Below the pieces are notes generated by a model. That model had not been told where the DNA came from. It saw only the letters and a program-made list of their open reading frames with translations, and ran no database searches. The position numbers were made by a program, and so were the translations under genes. Shown piece after piece: positions 8,854 through 17,000 of a stretch of 47,530 bases of DNA. Source of the DNA: an uncultured Collinsella sp. (GTDB lineage Bacteria > Actinomycetota > Coriobacteriia > Coriobacteriales > Coriobacteriaceae); the NCBI GenBank assembly GCA_934650975.1, contig CAKUFW010000008.1, positions 1-47,530 on the forward strand, given 5' to 3'. The first letter of the stretch is position 1, and each line of letters begins with the position of its first letter.

Positions 8854-10479
8854 TCAGCCTAGACAAATCGTTCTGTCGCAAATATTCAAGGCAGCGGGAC
8901 GATGGGTGACGATGGCCACCGTGCGACCGAGCTCGCGCAGGCGATTAAGCATCTCGCGCTCGATTGCCTCATCAAGCGCCGAGGTACATTCATCGAGCAG
9001 TAGTACCGGGGCACCTGAATAAACGGCGCGGGCAACAGCCAGACGTTGCATCTGGCCCTCGGAGAGCCCACTGCCATGCTCACCAAGTTGCGACTCGATA
9101 CCCGCGGGCAAAGCGTCGACAAATTCGGATGCGCATGCCGCATAAAGAGCATTGGCTAACGCGACACGATCAACCGTCGCCTCCCCTGCTAGCGTAATTG
9201 CCTCGCAGATGCTTCCGCTCATAAGCATATTGCCCTGAGGCACATAAGCGAAAGTCCCCGGCGCAAGCTCCGAGGCAGAAATCGCCTCCACAGAGCTATC
9301 GCGATTCACAAATTCAATCTCGACTGTTCCAGCAGAAGGGTCTTCCATCCCCAGAGCAAGCATAAGCATCGTTGACTTACCGATGCCCGACGGCCCAGTA
9401 ATGGCAATGAACTCCCCGTTGTGGATCTCCGCATTAAACCCCTTGAGCACCTGCAGACCGTCCGTATAGCCAAACCGTACTCCACGGAAGCACAACGCGC
9501 CGAAAGAAGACCCATCGGGCGGCAGTGTTTCTATGCGAACGCTCGGCTCCGAAGCACGCAGGCGCTCACAGCTGGCAGACATGGCCGCGGTCTGCGGGAA
9601 CAGCCCCGAAAGGCTCGCAAACGGCGCACGCACTTGCCCAACAAGCTGCACGAGCGCCATCAGGGTGCCGTAGCTTACGCGCCCCGTGAGGATACCCCAG
9701 CACCCATATCCAAATCCCGCCAGATAACTTAACTGCATGGCAAGGTTGAAGATCGCGCCGGACACCGCCTTGCCCCCGGCACGTCGCTCACGCGCTGCAA
9801 GCTGCGCGTTCATGAGAGCTCCGAGGCCCTCCAGCACGCGCGTGGCCGCTCCAAAAGAGCGTATCACCACCAAGCTTTCGAGCGTTTCCTGCAACCGAGC
9901 GCGCATTGAGCCCTCAGCGGCTTGAGCTTCTGCATGCAAGCTCTTGAGCCAACGACGCATGACAAGCGAACACAGCACGCCCAGCGTGCCCGCGACCACA
10001 AAGAGCGCAGCCAAAGCCGGTGCGACCGCAAACATGAGCACAAGAGCTGCGGCCCCTCTGACCAACATGGATGCCGCATCGGGAATGACCGACACAACGG
10101 CACCCGCTACACAGGCAATATCGGAAGTCATTACGCTCGCGACCTCACCCGATGCGCGCCCGCCCGGAAGGCGCCCGACGCGAACGACCGCACCAACGGC
10201 ACGCGTCCGAAGCGCATTCTCCAAACGGGCCTGAGCGGACTCAGAGAGCCACCTAGATACCATCGACAGAAGCACCTGCACCAGGAGAGCCGCCGAAAAC
10301 AAGGCAAGTGCTGGCAAAAACGCGTCTACGTCATGAGACACCGCAGCATCAACAGACCGCTGCATAAGCAGTGCGTAGCACACGGCTATGAACGCCGAAG
10401 CACATCTCGTGACGCACAGCGCCCAAACACGCCGCAAGTCAGGACCGCAAGTGTCAAAGACCCAACGAAATTCTCTCAC
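8854..10479 (-). CDS. ABC exporter (fused permease-ATPase) of the peptide cassette
   Basis: A 541-residue exporter. Membrane helices occupy about residues 15-290. The ATPase has Walker A GPSGIGKST, signature GLSEGQMQ, Walker B VLLLDECTSALDE and H-loop VTHRP, and the chain ends soon after it. There is no C39 peptidase domain at the N-terminus. I chose the GTG at 10479 because it overlaps the TGA of the peptidase gene (GTGA) and AAGGAGG stands upstream; a longer frame to 10524 would overlap that gene by 49 bases. It is the last gene of the cassette and is the probable export step for whatever the cassette makes. Confidence 0.85.
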   Translation of the reverse strand: MREFRWVFDTCGPDLRRVWALCVTRCASAFIAVCYALLMQRSVDAAVSHDVDAFLPALALFSAALLVQVLLSMVSRWLSESAQARLENALRTRAVGAVVRVGRLPGGRASGEVASVMTSDIACVAGAVVSVIPDAASMLVRGAAALVLMFAVAPALAALFVVAGTLGVLCSLVMRRWLKSLHAEAQAAEGSMRARLQETLESLVVIRSFGAATRVLEGLGALMNAQLAARERRAGGKAVSGAIFNLAMQLSYLAGFGYGCWGILTGRVSYGTLMALVQLVGQVRAPFASLSGLFPQTAAMSASCERLRASEPSVRIETLPPDGSSFGALCFRGVRFGYTDGLQVLKGFNAEIHNGEFIAITGPSGIGKSTMLMLALGMEDPSAGTVEIEFVNRDSSVEAISASELAPGTFAYVPQGNMLMSGSICEAITLAGEATVDRVALANALYAACASEFVDALPAGIESQLGEHGSGLSEGQMQRLAVARAVYSGAPVLLLDECTSALDEAIEREMLNRLRELGRTVAIVTHRPAALNICDRTICLG

Positions 10480-10916
10480 TTGAGTCCGACCCTCCTTGCA
10501 ACCCGGCCGAGCACCGAGCGGCACTTCTTAAGGGCTCGCCTCAAGGGCCAAAGGCTAAACCATATTCGCGCATACAGCAGCCAGCCACAACTGCGCGGGT
10601 CGAAATGCTTCTCCCCACGCCAGAACTCATCCAGACGCCCCAACACTGCATCTTCCGGGACGTCCTCGACGAAGTAGCAGTTATCCCCAAGAATACGATA
10701 GCCGCCATCGACGACCTTAATCACTCGGTGAAGAATATAGTCACTGCCCCGACGATAGAGTGCGACGTCAAACGGTTGCAGCCTGCCCTCACATCGACGA
10801 ACGACAATCGTGTCGCGCCGATTTCGCAGCATGGGCCACATGCTTTCGCCCACCGTCGTGCTCACCCACACGCCTTCATGGGCGAGTACATCTTCAATCC
10901 TTTCCGCTTGCGCCAT
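10476..10916 (-). CDS. S24/S26-family signal-peptidase-like protease (Ser/His type)
   Basis: A 146-residue protein with the S26 serine motif TVGESMWPMLRNRRD (Ser about residue 25). A second conserved box, YRRGSDYILHRVIKV, follows, then YRILGDNC. The position filled by Lys in bacterial LepB is His (LHRV), as in SipW, Sec11 and archaeal enzymes. A hydrophobic basic tail (GWLLYARIWFSLWPLRRALKK) could hold it at the membrane. AGGAG stands 6 bases before the ATG, inside the end of the nucleotidyltransferase gene, and the stop overlaps the ABC start. In this setting it probably trims a peptide or surface protein exported by the cassette. Confidence 0.82.
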   Translation of the reverse strand: MAQAERIEDVLAHEGVWVSTTVGESMWPMLRNRRDTIVVRRCEGRLQPFDVALYRRGSDYILHRVIKVVDGGYRILGDNCYFVEDVPEDAVLGRLDEFWRGEKHFDPRSCGWLLYARIWFSLWPLRRALKKCRSVLGRVARRVGLK

Positions 10917-10919
10917 CGA

Positions 10920-12128
10920 TTACTCCTCGTCCACCCGTGCGACAGCCTCGAGTTCCACGCGCAAACGATCCGTCCGCGTAAACGGCTTAACGACAAGACG
11001 GTATATATAGACACACGGCAAGAGCCATGGCGCCCGTTTGAGCACGGGGTACCCCTGACGGAGCTTCTTCAGCGGAGGGAATGCGCGATGCCACAGATAG
11101 CGTGCGCGTGAGCCTCTCTTTCCGTTCTCTGCCGCGTCCGCAGCAATCTCATTTTTCACATGGTTGCCCAAGGTTCCATAGGTGCCACTGCCAAGCATAT
11201 AAGCGAGCATCTGCTCATCCTCACTTGCGAGGGAGCCATCATCACCCGCCAGCATGCCGCCGCACGCGTCCTCATCGATTACACGATGCACAACTCGTCG
11301 GAGACTGGCCTCAAAATCTACCATCCCCAACTTTCTGAGCTCTCTTCTCAAGTACTCACGGTCAAGAGAGGCGCCCCATGCGCTCAACAGAACCCATTCG
11401 TCAGCAAGTCCGCGCACCCCATGGCCCGATGCAGAGAAATGCTTGAACATATGAGCGATATGAAAGATGTACGCATCTTCACGCGATAGTTCGTAGGCTA
11501 ACCCGGAATCGCCCTCTACACGCTGGGCCCTTTCCCACGGATTGGAATAATACTCCCACCATGAAACCTCGGGATTAGCCAGCGTTCGATGTGGCTCAAA
11601 GTTATAAATGGGCGTCTTCTCATAGGAATCATGATTTCCCACTCCAAAGTGCGCCGTCCTGTACCCCAGGGTCTCCATAATGCGCCGCAGTTCACGGGCG
11701 TCAGATTCACTTGCGGCGGAAACGTGTCCATCGCCGTGCACACGACCAAATAAAAAGTCGTTATCGCACATCCATCGCATCTCGGGACGCGGATAAGCGC
11801 GAGCCGTCACAATGCCCTTCAGCGGTAGATGTGCGAGCCCCGTTTTATCCATCTCTAAGAATATCGTCTCGCGTGCCATGTCAAACATGGCGTGGCGCAT
11901 GAGGTTGGAATCGGCCTCGGTTTTCCAGCGTGCCCGCTCCATCTCACCAGCGCCTGATGCTTTTGCAACCGCAAAAGCACAGGTCGTCGCCACCGAGTTT
12001 CGCATTGCGAGGTTAAACACCGCATCCCAGGATACATCGGCAGGGAGCGGCGCTGGCACCGCTCCGCGCAACGCGCACGAAAGCAGATGCAACAGATAGA
12101 GTGATTTGTTATTGAGCGATGACGCCAC
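10920..12128 (-). CDS. PF14907-type putative nucleotidyltransferase
   Basis: A 402-residue protein. Its core box HLPLKGIVTARAYPRPEMRWMCDNDFLF (about residues 97-125, given here as its key parts LKG, YPRPEMR and DND) is the signature of the uncharacterised nucleotidyltransferase family PF14907, with the DxD-like metal residues. The alpha-helical C-terminal half is less conserved. The start is a GTG preceded by GGAAGG, 6 bases after the PqqD-like gene. Members of this family recur next to PqqD-like and HPr-kinase-like genes in peptide clusters. The transferred group and target are unknown. Confidence 0.8.
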   Translation of the reverse strand: MASSLNNKSLYLLHLLSCALRGAVPAPLPADVSWDAVFNLAMRNSVATTCAFAVAKASGAGEMERARWKTEADSNLMRHAMFDMARETIFLEMDKTGLAHLPLKGIVTARAYPRPEMRWMCDNDFLFGRVHGDGHVSAASESDARELRRIMETLGYRTAHFGVGNHDSYEKTPIYNFEPHRTLANPEVSWWEYYSNPWERAQRVEGDSGLAYELSREDAYIFHIAHMFKHFSASGHGVRGLADEWVLLSAWGASLDREYLRRELRKLGMVDFEASLRRVVHRVIDEDACGGMLAGDDGSLASEDEQMLAYMLGSGTYGTLGNHVKNEIAADAAENGKRGSRARYLWHRAFPPLKKLRQGYPVLKRAPWLLPCVYIYRLVVKPFTRTDRLRVELEAVARVDEE

Positions 12129-12134
12129 GCGAGA

Positions 12135-12401
12135 TCAGCCTTCCACAAGTCCGGCATCGCGCATACGCGCAATGAAAGACTCGACGTCCTTGAGCGCTTG
12201 GCCAACTTCGACATCGTAACTAGCAACCAGCTGTTCGGCGATCTCGGCTTCGTCTAGTCCCTTCTCGATACCATTCCAGATAACAGCACCCGTATCATTG
12301 AGTTTGACCATACCGTGGAAAGATTTACTGGCCTCGCCCGTAGCAATGGCTACGGCCTGGCCCGCTACATCGCGCATAACAAACCCTTGCTTTATTTTCA
12401 T
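12135..12401 (-). CDS. PqqD-like peptide-recognition protein
   Basis: An 88-residue protein that fits the PqqD/RRE fold: an N-terminal beta region (KQGFVMRDVAGQAVAIATG) followed by the family box LNDTGAVIWNGIEKGLDEAEI and the end helix DVESFIARMRDAGLV. PqqD-like domains bind the leader of precursor peptides and present them to modifying enzymes. The start codon overlaps the TGA of the kinase-like gene (ATGA), showing translational coupling. Its likely ligands are the two small peptides encoded upstream; this is an inference from family and position. Confidence 0.85.
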   Translation of the reverse strand: MKIKQGFVMRDVAGQAVAIATGEASKSFHGMVKLNDTGAVIWNGIEKGLDEAEIAEQLVASYDVEVGQALKDVESFIARMRDAGLVEG

Positions 12402-13192
12402 TTTCGTTCTCCCTTGTGAAGGCCTTCGTACATGCCTCCGGTCAAGCCCTCAAAGCTCACGCGCACGGCGTCCTCAGACATGTCGCATGCAAGTTCGTAG
12501 ACCGGCACGCGCCCCAAAACGCTATCCAGTAACTCGAGCGTTAGAGTTGATGACAATACGTCCGAGGGGAAGTACACCTGCCTCAGAAGTTTGTCGAGAT
12601 TCGGTGCCGCATCCACACATCGCACAGTCGACATACCTGGATCACTTCTGGATAAGAGCACAATACCCGCAAGGGGCACCGAAGAGTTCTGCTGCCAGCC
12701 CTCCTTGCCACACCACGGAGTTCCATAGGCAACTGGAGGCACGGCGGTCTCATCCGGAACGTAAATGAAGGGCTTGTCTCCATTCACAACATGCACGCCC
12801 TTGCCAAGGTACTGGCGCCACAAACGAACGTGCGTCGATTTGCCCGTTCCACTTGGCGCTGTAAACAGATAGCCCAGACCGTTAAACTCAACAACCGCTC
12901 CGTGCATCAACAATCGCCTACGGGCGGGCAATACGTCCGCAATCGCGCGCTGAACGACGAGCGTCTCTAGATATGCATCAGTCCAGCTCACGCCTTCGAC
13001 AGCCACATTACGCTCGGCGTCTATGTCCGACTGTTTAACGAGAATCTCGATATCAGCATCCTCGACGTCATCCACAACGTAGCCCGAGCAAAAGCGGATC
13101 AGCTCCCTATGAATAGGTCGGATACGGACCACAAGATCAGCCACACGTATGCAGAAAAACTCGATGCTTGGTGACAATTTTTCGCTAAGCAC
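12398..13192 (-). CDS. HPr-kinase-like P-loop protein of peptide clusters
   Basis: 264 residues. The P-loop APSGTGKST (about 115-123) is followed by VNGDKPFIYV and YGTPWCGKEGW. These are the three boxes of the HprK/PEPCK-like proteins found in lasso-peptide and other RiPP clusters, such as the paeninodin kinase that phosphorylates the precursor. The N-terminal 100 residues are a separate alpha/beta part. It is not a true HPr kinase: the length and context differ and no PTS gene is nearby. The start appears to be GTG with a G-rich ribosome site. It precedes the PqqD-like gene by a 4-base overlap. A kinase role on a cassette peptide is likely but unproven. Confidence 0.8.
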   Translation of the reverse strand: MLSEKLSPSIEFFCIRVADLVVRIRPIHRELIRFCSGYVVDDVEDADIEILVKQSDIDAERNVAVEGVSWTDAYLETLVVQRAIADVLPARRRLLMHGAVVEFNGLGYLFTAPSGTGKSTHVRLWRQYLGKGVHVVNGDKPFIYVPDETAVPPVAYGTPWCGKEGWQQNSSVPLAGIVLLSRSDPGMSTVRCVDAAPNLDKLLRQVYFPSDVLSSTLTLELLDSVLGRVPVYELACDMSEDAVRVSFEGLTGGMYEGLHKGERK

Positions 13193-13279
13193 GACAGCCC
13201 TTCCCCCACACCTGCAATCACTTAGAAACAGCGAAGGCCACGGAGTCGGCCTTGCAGCATGGGCTTAAGGCTCGGCTGG

Positions 13280-13705
13280 CTAATAATAGCCAGTCCAATT
13301 TCCCTCTTCCGAGGGCTTTGACTCCGAGCCGCCCGTATTATCGTTGGTTCCCTGGTTATCCTTGGAATTATTGTCCGCAGGATCATTTGATAGATTACCG
13401 GCATCGACGACATTGTCGGCAGAGCCATCATCCTTGCCGCCGCCAGTTATCGGCATAACTTCCGTAGACTCAGCGGGGCCAGACTCTTCCTTCAGCTCAT
13501 TCACAGAAGGCGTGGCAGGCTTTGATTTTTCCGTTTTGCTAGATGGTGCCGCGTCTTTGTCTACCACGACAGCCGAATCCGAGGAATTCGAAGACTTCGC
13601 ATCGTCCCGTGCGTTTGAAAAAACAAGGATAGCGAAAAACGCGACCACCATCACGATAAGCAAGGCACTTACGACACACGCCACCTTGCGTTTTTTTGAA
13701 TCCAT
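13280..13705 (-). CDS. Membrane-anchored low-complexity protein ending in WTGYY
   Basis: 141 residues: a short basic start (MDSKKRKV), one membrane segment or uncleaved signal (about 9-30), then a 110-residue Ser/Asp/Asn-rich disordered outer part that ends exactly in EEGNWTGYY. The same WTGYY occurs near the end of the small peptide encoded just upstream (13779-13964). AAGGGG is 8 bases before the ATG. No family is recognised. Its place between the small peptides and the kinase-like gene suggests it is a substrate, anchor or immunity-type protein of the cassette. Confidence 0.7.
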   Translation of the reverse strand: MDSKKRKVACVVSALLIVMVVAFFAILVFSNARDDAKSSNSSDSAVVVDKDAAPSSKTEKSKPATPSVNELKEESGPAESTEVMPITGGGKDDGSADNVVDAGNLSNDPADNNSKDNQGTNDNTGGSESKPSEEGNWTGYY

Positions 13706-13744
13706 TTAAGCAACCCCTTCATCAGTTCAGGGTCATCAAACCAA

Positions 13745-13766
13745 GGCGGGCGCCAAAGCGCCCGCC
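13745..13766 (-). terminator. Hairpin between small peptide and WTGYY membrane gene
   Basis: A GGCGGGCGC / GCGCCCGCC stem with a 4-nt loop follows the stop of the 61-residue peptide. There is only a TTGGTTTG tail, so it may cause partial termination that favours expression of the upstream genes. Confidence 0.5.
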
Positions 13767-13778
13767 CCTCATGTGATG

Positions 13779-13964
13779 CTAAACCGTCGGCTGGTCTGGG
13801 TTTTCCAGATCGTAATACCCGGTCCAGTGCTCGCCGTTGCTCGACCAGACGTCCTGAACATAGACCTCATGTTCATCGCAAAAGCGAATTATCTCTAGGA
13901 TCGGTGGTATGTATGGCGACGGCACCTGAGCGACACGGTCTTTATTGCAGACCATTCTCGCCAT
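13779..13964 (-). CDS. Small peptide 2, possible precursor (ends WTGYYDLENPDQPTV)
   Basis: 61 residues if it starts at the ATG at 13964, which lies inside the end of peptide 1 in another frame; an ATG nine bases on is also possible. Neither has a strong ribosome site, so coupling to peptide 1 is likely. The middle, SPYIPPILEIIRFCDEHEV, resembles the YSQPEIEVVQLDGEDV of peptide 1, and both continue to a short acidic tail. The end HWTGYYDLENPDQPTV shares WTGYY with the membrane-anchored protein that follows. There is no signal peptide, which fits leader-dependent export by the cassette's ABC transporter. Precursor status is an inference. Confidence 0.55.
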   Translation of the reverse strand: MARMVCNKDRVAQVPSPYIPPILEIIRFCDEHEVYVQDVWSSNGEHWTGYYDLENPDQPTV

Positions 13965-14070
13965 CCATACCCGGATGCGGAAAATCGGTATCGCCAGATG
14001 TGCGGATCACATCTTCGCCATCAAGCTGAACTACCTCGATTTCAGGCTGTGAATACTCATTGTTCGTCAT
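13942..14070 (-). CDS. Small peptide 1, possible precursor
   Basis: A 42-residue peptide starting MTNNEYSQPEIEVVQLDGED. The ATG at 14070 has AAAGGA 7 bases upstream and lies 13 bases after the stop of the giant surface protein. The motif YxxPEIEVVxLDGEDVIRTSG followed by a short Asp/Pro/Gly-rich end has the shape of leader plus core of ribosomal peptides, and I have seen similar starts in small clostridial peptides. No Cys or Ser/Thr-rich core is visible, so lanthionine or sactionine chemistry is unlikely. Its function is not known. Confidence 0.65.
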   Translation of the reverse strand: MTNNEYSQPEIEVVQLDGEDVIRTSGDTDFPHPGMDGENGLQ

Positions 14071-14083
14071 TCCTGTTTCCTTT

Positions 14084-17000
14084 CTATGACTGTCCCAAGA
14101 TGCCCTTGGCATAATTAATCTCCGCATCGGTCGCCGTTTTTGAATTCACAATTGCATTGGCCACGCTATTAACTGACCTTTGATTAAAGGCAGATTCCGT
14201 GCAGGTTACGACATCGCCATTTTTGGTCTTAAAAACGACCGTCATCCTAACAGCGTCCATCTCAGAGTAATAAGACCTACCGATATTCGTAATAACAAGA
14301 TTTGCAGTAAATCCATTACCATTTGCATCCTGCACCTTGTTAACGCCGTTAATGGTGTAGGTCTTAGTGGAATCCGCTCCAAAACGAGCGTCCCAGCTCC
14401 ACGACTGAAGCGTGGCGCCCTCAGGCAGGTCAACATGATAGCCAAAGCGCAGGCACGTCTTATCGTAGCTGTCGCCGTAATCCATGCGCAGAGAACCGCC
14501 CAAGAACTTCATGGTTGCAACTTCACTGCTTACGCCATAAGTCACATTGCCCGATGCGTCAGTGGTTTTCGAAGGGGCGAAGTTTTCCGCGCAGTAGTCA
14601 GCAGGGACCTCAGTGGTGAACGTACCGCCGGAAACCGCGATAGAGGAATTCACCTTGGCCGCAGCGCTGGTTACCGTCCACTTAGTAACATCAAGAGAGC
14701 CGCCCTCGATCTTCAGAGTCGAAGGATTGGAGCTCGTGACATCCATGTAGATTCTGCCGGTGAAGTGAGCGTCGCCGCCGATGACGGTTTCGCCAACCGT
14801 GCCCGCTTCGGTCCAGGAGTCGGTCCAAATGATGCCTGTCAGGTTGCCGCCCAGAATCTGAGCCTTGTTCCAGTTCTGAACAACGGACTGCTTGCTGGTC
14901 AGCGTGCCGCCGTTGATGGTGAGCTCGCCATTGCCGTCGTTCTTAACAGCAATGAAGTTCTGCTGCTCGAACGTGCCGCCGTTGATGGTGAGCGACGATA
15001 CGTTATCCACGCCGCCATTGCGAACCAGAGAAGAGCCCTTAGCGCCAGAATTGTTCACGACATTCGCCTGATCAATGACCATCGTGCCATTGTTGTCGAT
15101 GACGTAATAGCTGGTCTCGCCTTCGACGCCCTGATCGTCGCGCTTGATGGTGCCGGTCTTTTCAGCACTCGTGTCAGTAATTGTCACGTTGCCCTTGTTC
15201 AGGATGGCCGCTTTCGCGGTGCCCGTGCCACCATTAAGGGTGTGGCCGTTCAGGTCAAGCGTAATCTGCTTGGAGGCATTGATGGTGATGTTTTCTGTAG
15301 TGTCATTCAGCAGCTGGACGGTCTTACCGGCTTTCTTCACCGCGGTGATGGCAGCCTGCAGGCTGGTGTACCTCGTGCTGTCAACCTGAGCGATTGCCGT
15401 CGCAATACCATACGTACCATCGGAATTCTTAGAGGAGCAGGTAAGTCCGTCGGCGAAGTAACTGGAGGGAACCGACTTGTTGAAGGTGCCACCCGATACT
15501 TCGAAGTTATCGCTGGTGGCTTTGCCGACTCCGCGGAATATATTAGAACCATCCGAGTATTTGTTGGTAAATGTGCCGCCCGTAATCTTCGTGAAGGACG
15601 GGTGACCTTCCACCATGCCAGTCGCAATGACCTGAGGGTGATTCCATCTACCAGTGCTGGTAATGCTGCAGACAAACTCGCCGCCAGTGATCGTCGTGTT
15701 GCCGTAGGCGAAAACAACACCCGTATAACCCGACGTTGCATAGCTCAGCTCGAACTTGCCACCGTTGATGGCGAGCGTCGAGTCTTCCTCGCTCTTCACA
15801 ACGTTCAGACCGCCCGAATACGAACCGCTCTCGATGGTCAGCGTGCCATCGTTTCTAATCATAGAGGAATCCGTGTTGCCCGCCGTAGCCGTGACATCTT
15901 CGAGCGTGGCTGCGCCGTAGTTATCGATGGTGTAGTAGCTCGTACCACCAACAATGTTGGCGTTCTTCACGGTAGCCGTAGCGCCCTTCGCGATCGTCAG
16001 CGTTGCCTTGCCAGCGTTCGTGTTCGTCAGCGTCTTGCCGCCAAGGTCAAGCGTGACGTTCTTGCCGGCAGCGATGGTTGCATCTTCGGTCGCATCCGCC
16101 AGCAGCGTGACGGTCTGGCCGTCCTGAGCTGCATCGATAGCAGCCTGCAGGGTGCCGAAACTCTTGCCCGCAACATACGCCACGCCAGAGGCTACGCTAT
16201 ACGTGCCATCGGCGTTCGCGACGGGAGTGGAGCCCTCAACGCATAGATCACTGGGAACAGCGGACGAGAACGTACCGCCGGAAACGGTGACCTTCTTAGC
16301 AGAGTTGTCGAAAGTCGACTCCACCTTCGTTGAGGAATCCCAGGCGTAGGCCTTGATTGCCGCATTGGTGCCCTTCGCCGTGAAGGTGCCGCCGGTGATG
16401 GCTACCTTGTCAAGGCCCTTGTAGCCGGAGCGGTTGACGATGGAAATCGCCGCGCCGTCCTGGATGGCTCCGTCGTCCTCGGCCTTGTCGACCGGATCGC
16501 CCGACACGGTAATCTTGCTACCAGCGTTGACGTTCAGGTTGCCCGAGCACACCTGCACGCCCATCGTCTTCGCGTTGATCGTGGAGTTGTCGATGGTCAG
16601 CGTTCCGCTGCTGGGGAAGTAGATACCGAAGCCGTTGGGAACGTTGAGCGTGCTGTTCTTCAGGACAACAGTGTCGTTCGTATTGTTGCCGTTCGTCTCG
16701 ATGCCGCTCGTGGCGGTCGTAGAGGCCTCAACACCATCGAATGTAAGAGTGGAGTTGTCGTACTTGATGGTGCCGCCCATGGCAGACGGAATCAGACCAA
16801 CGAGCTGCGAGCTTGCGACCTTGCCGTTCTTCACCGTGAGCGATGCGTTGGGGTTATTAATCTCAAATGCCGCGGAGTTTGCATCGGTTCCGGTGCAGGT
16901 CCAGGTGTGGCCGTTCAGGTCAACCACGCGAGCAACGGTTCCGGAGTTGAAGGGGCTGCCCGTGGTGTAGTCGCGCAGCAAAGTGATGGCTTTACCACTT

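Noticed and set aside
8854..13192. Lasso-peptide cluster
   Set aside because: PqqD-like protein, HprK-like kinase and exporter fit, but the Asn-synthetase-like cyclase and the transglutaminase-like protease are missing, and no peptide has the lasso core pattern.
12398..13192. True HPr kinase/phosphorylase (hprK)
   Set aside because: The boxes GDKP and YGTPWCGKEGW mark the RiPP-type homologues, and no PTS gene is nearby.
14180..16246. 688-residue open frame on the plus strand
   Set aside because: It is the antisense shadow of the repeat-rich surface protein. It has no ribosome site, no domain and a composition set by the opposite strand.
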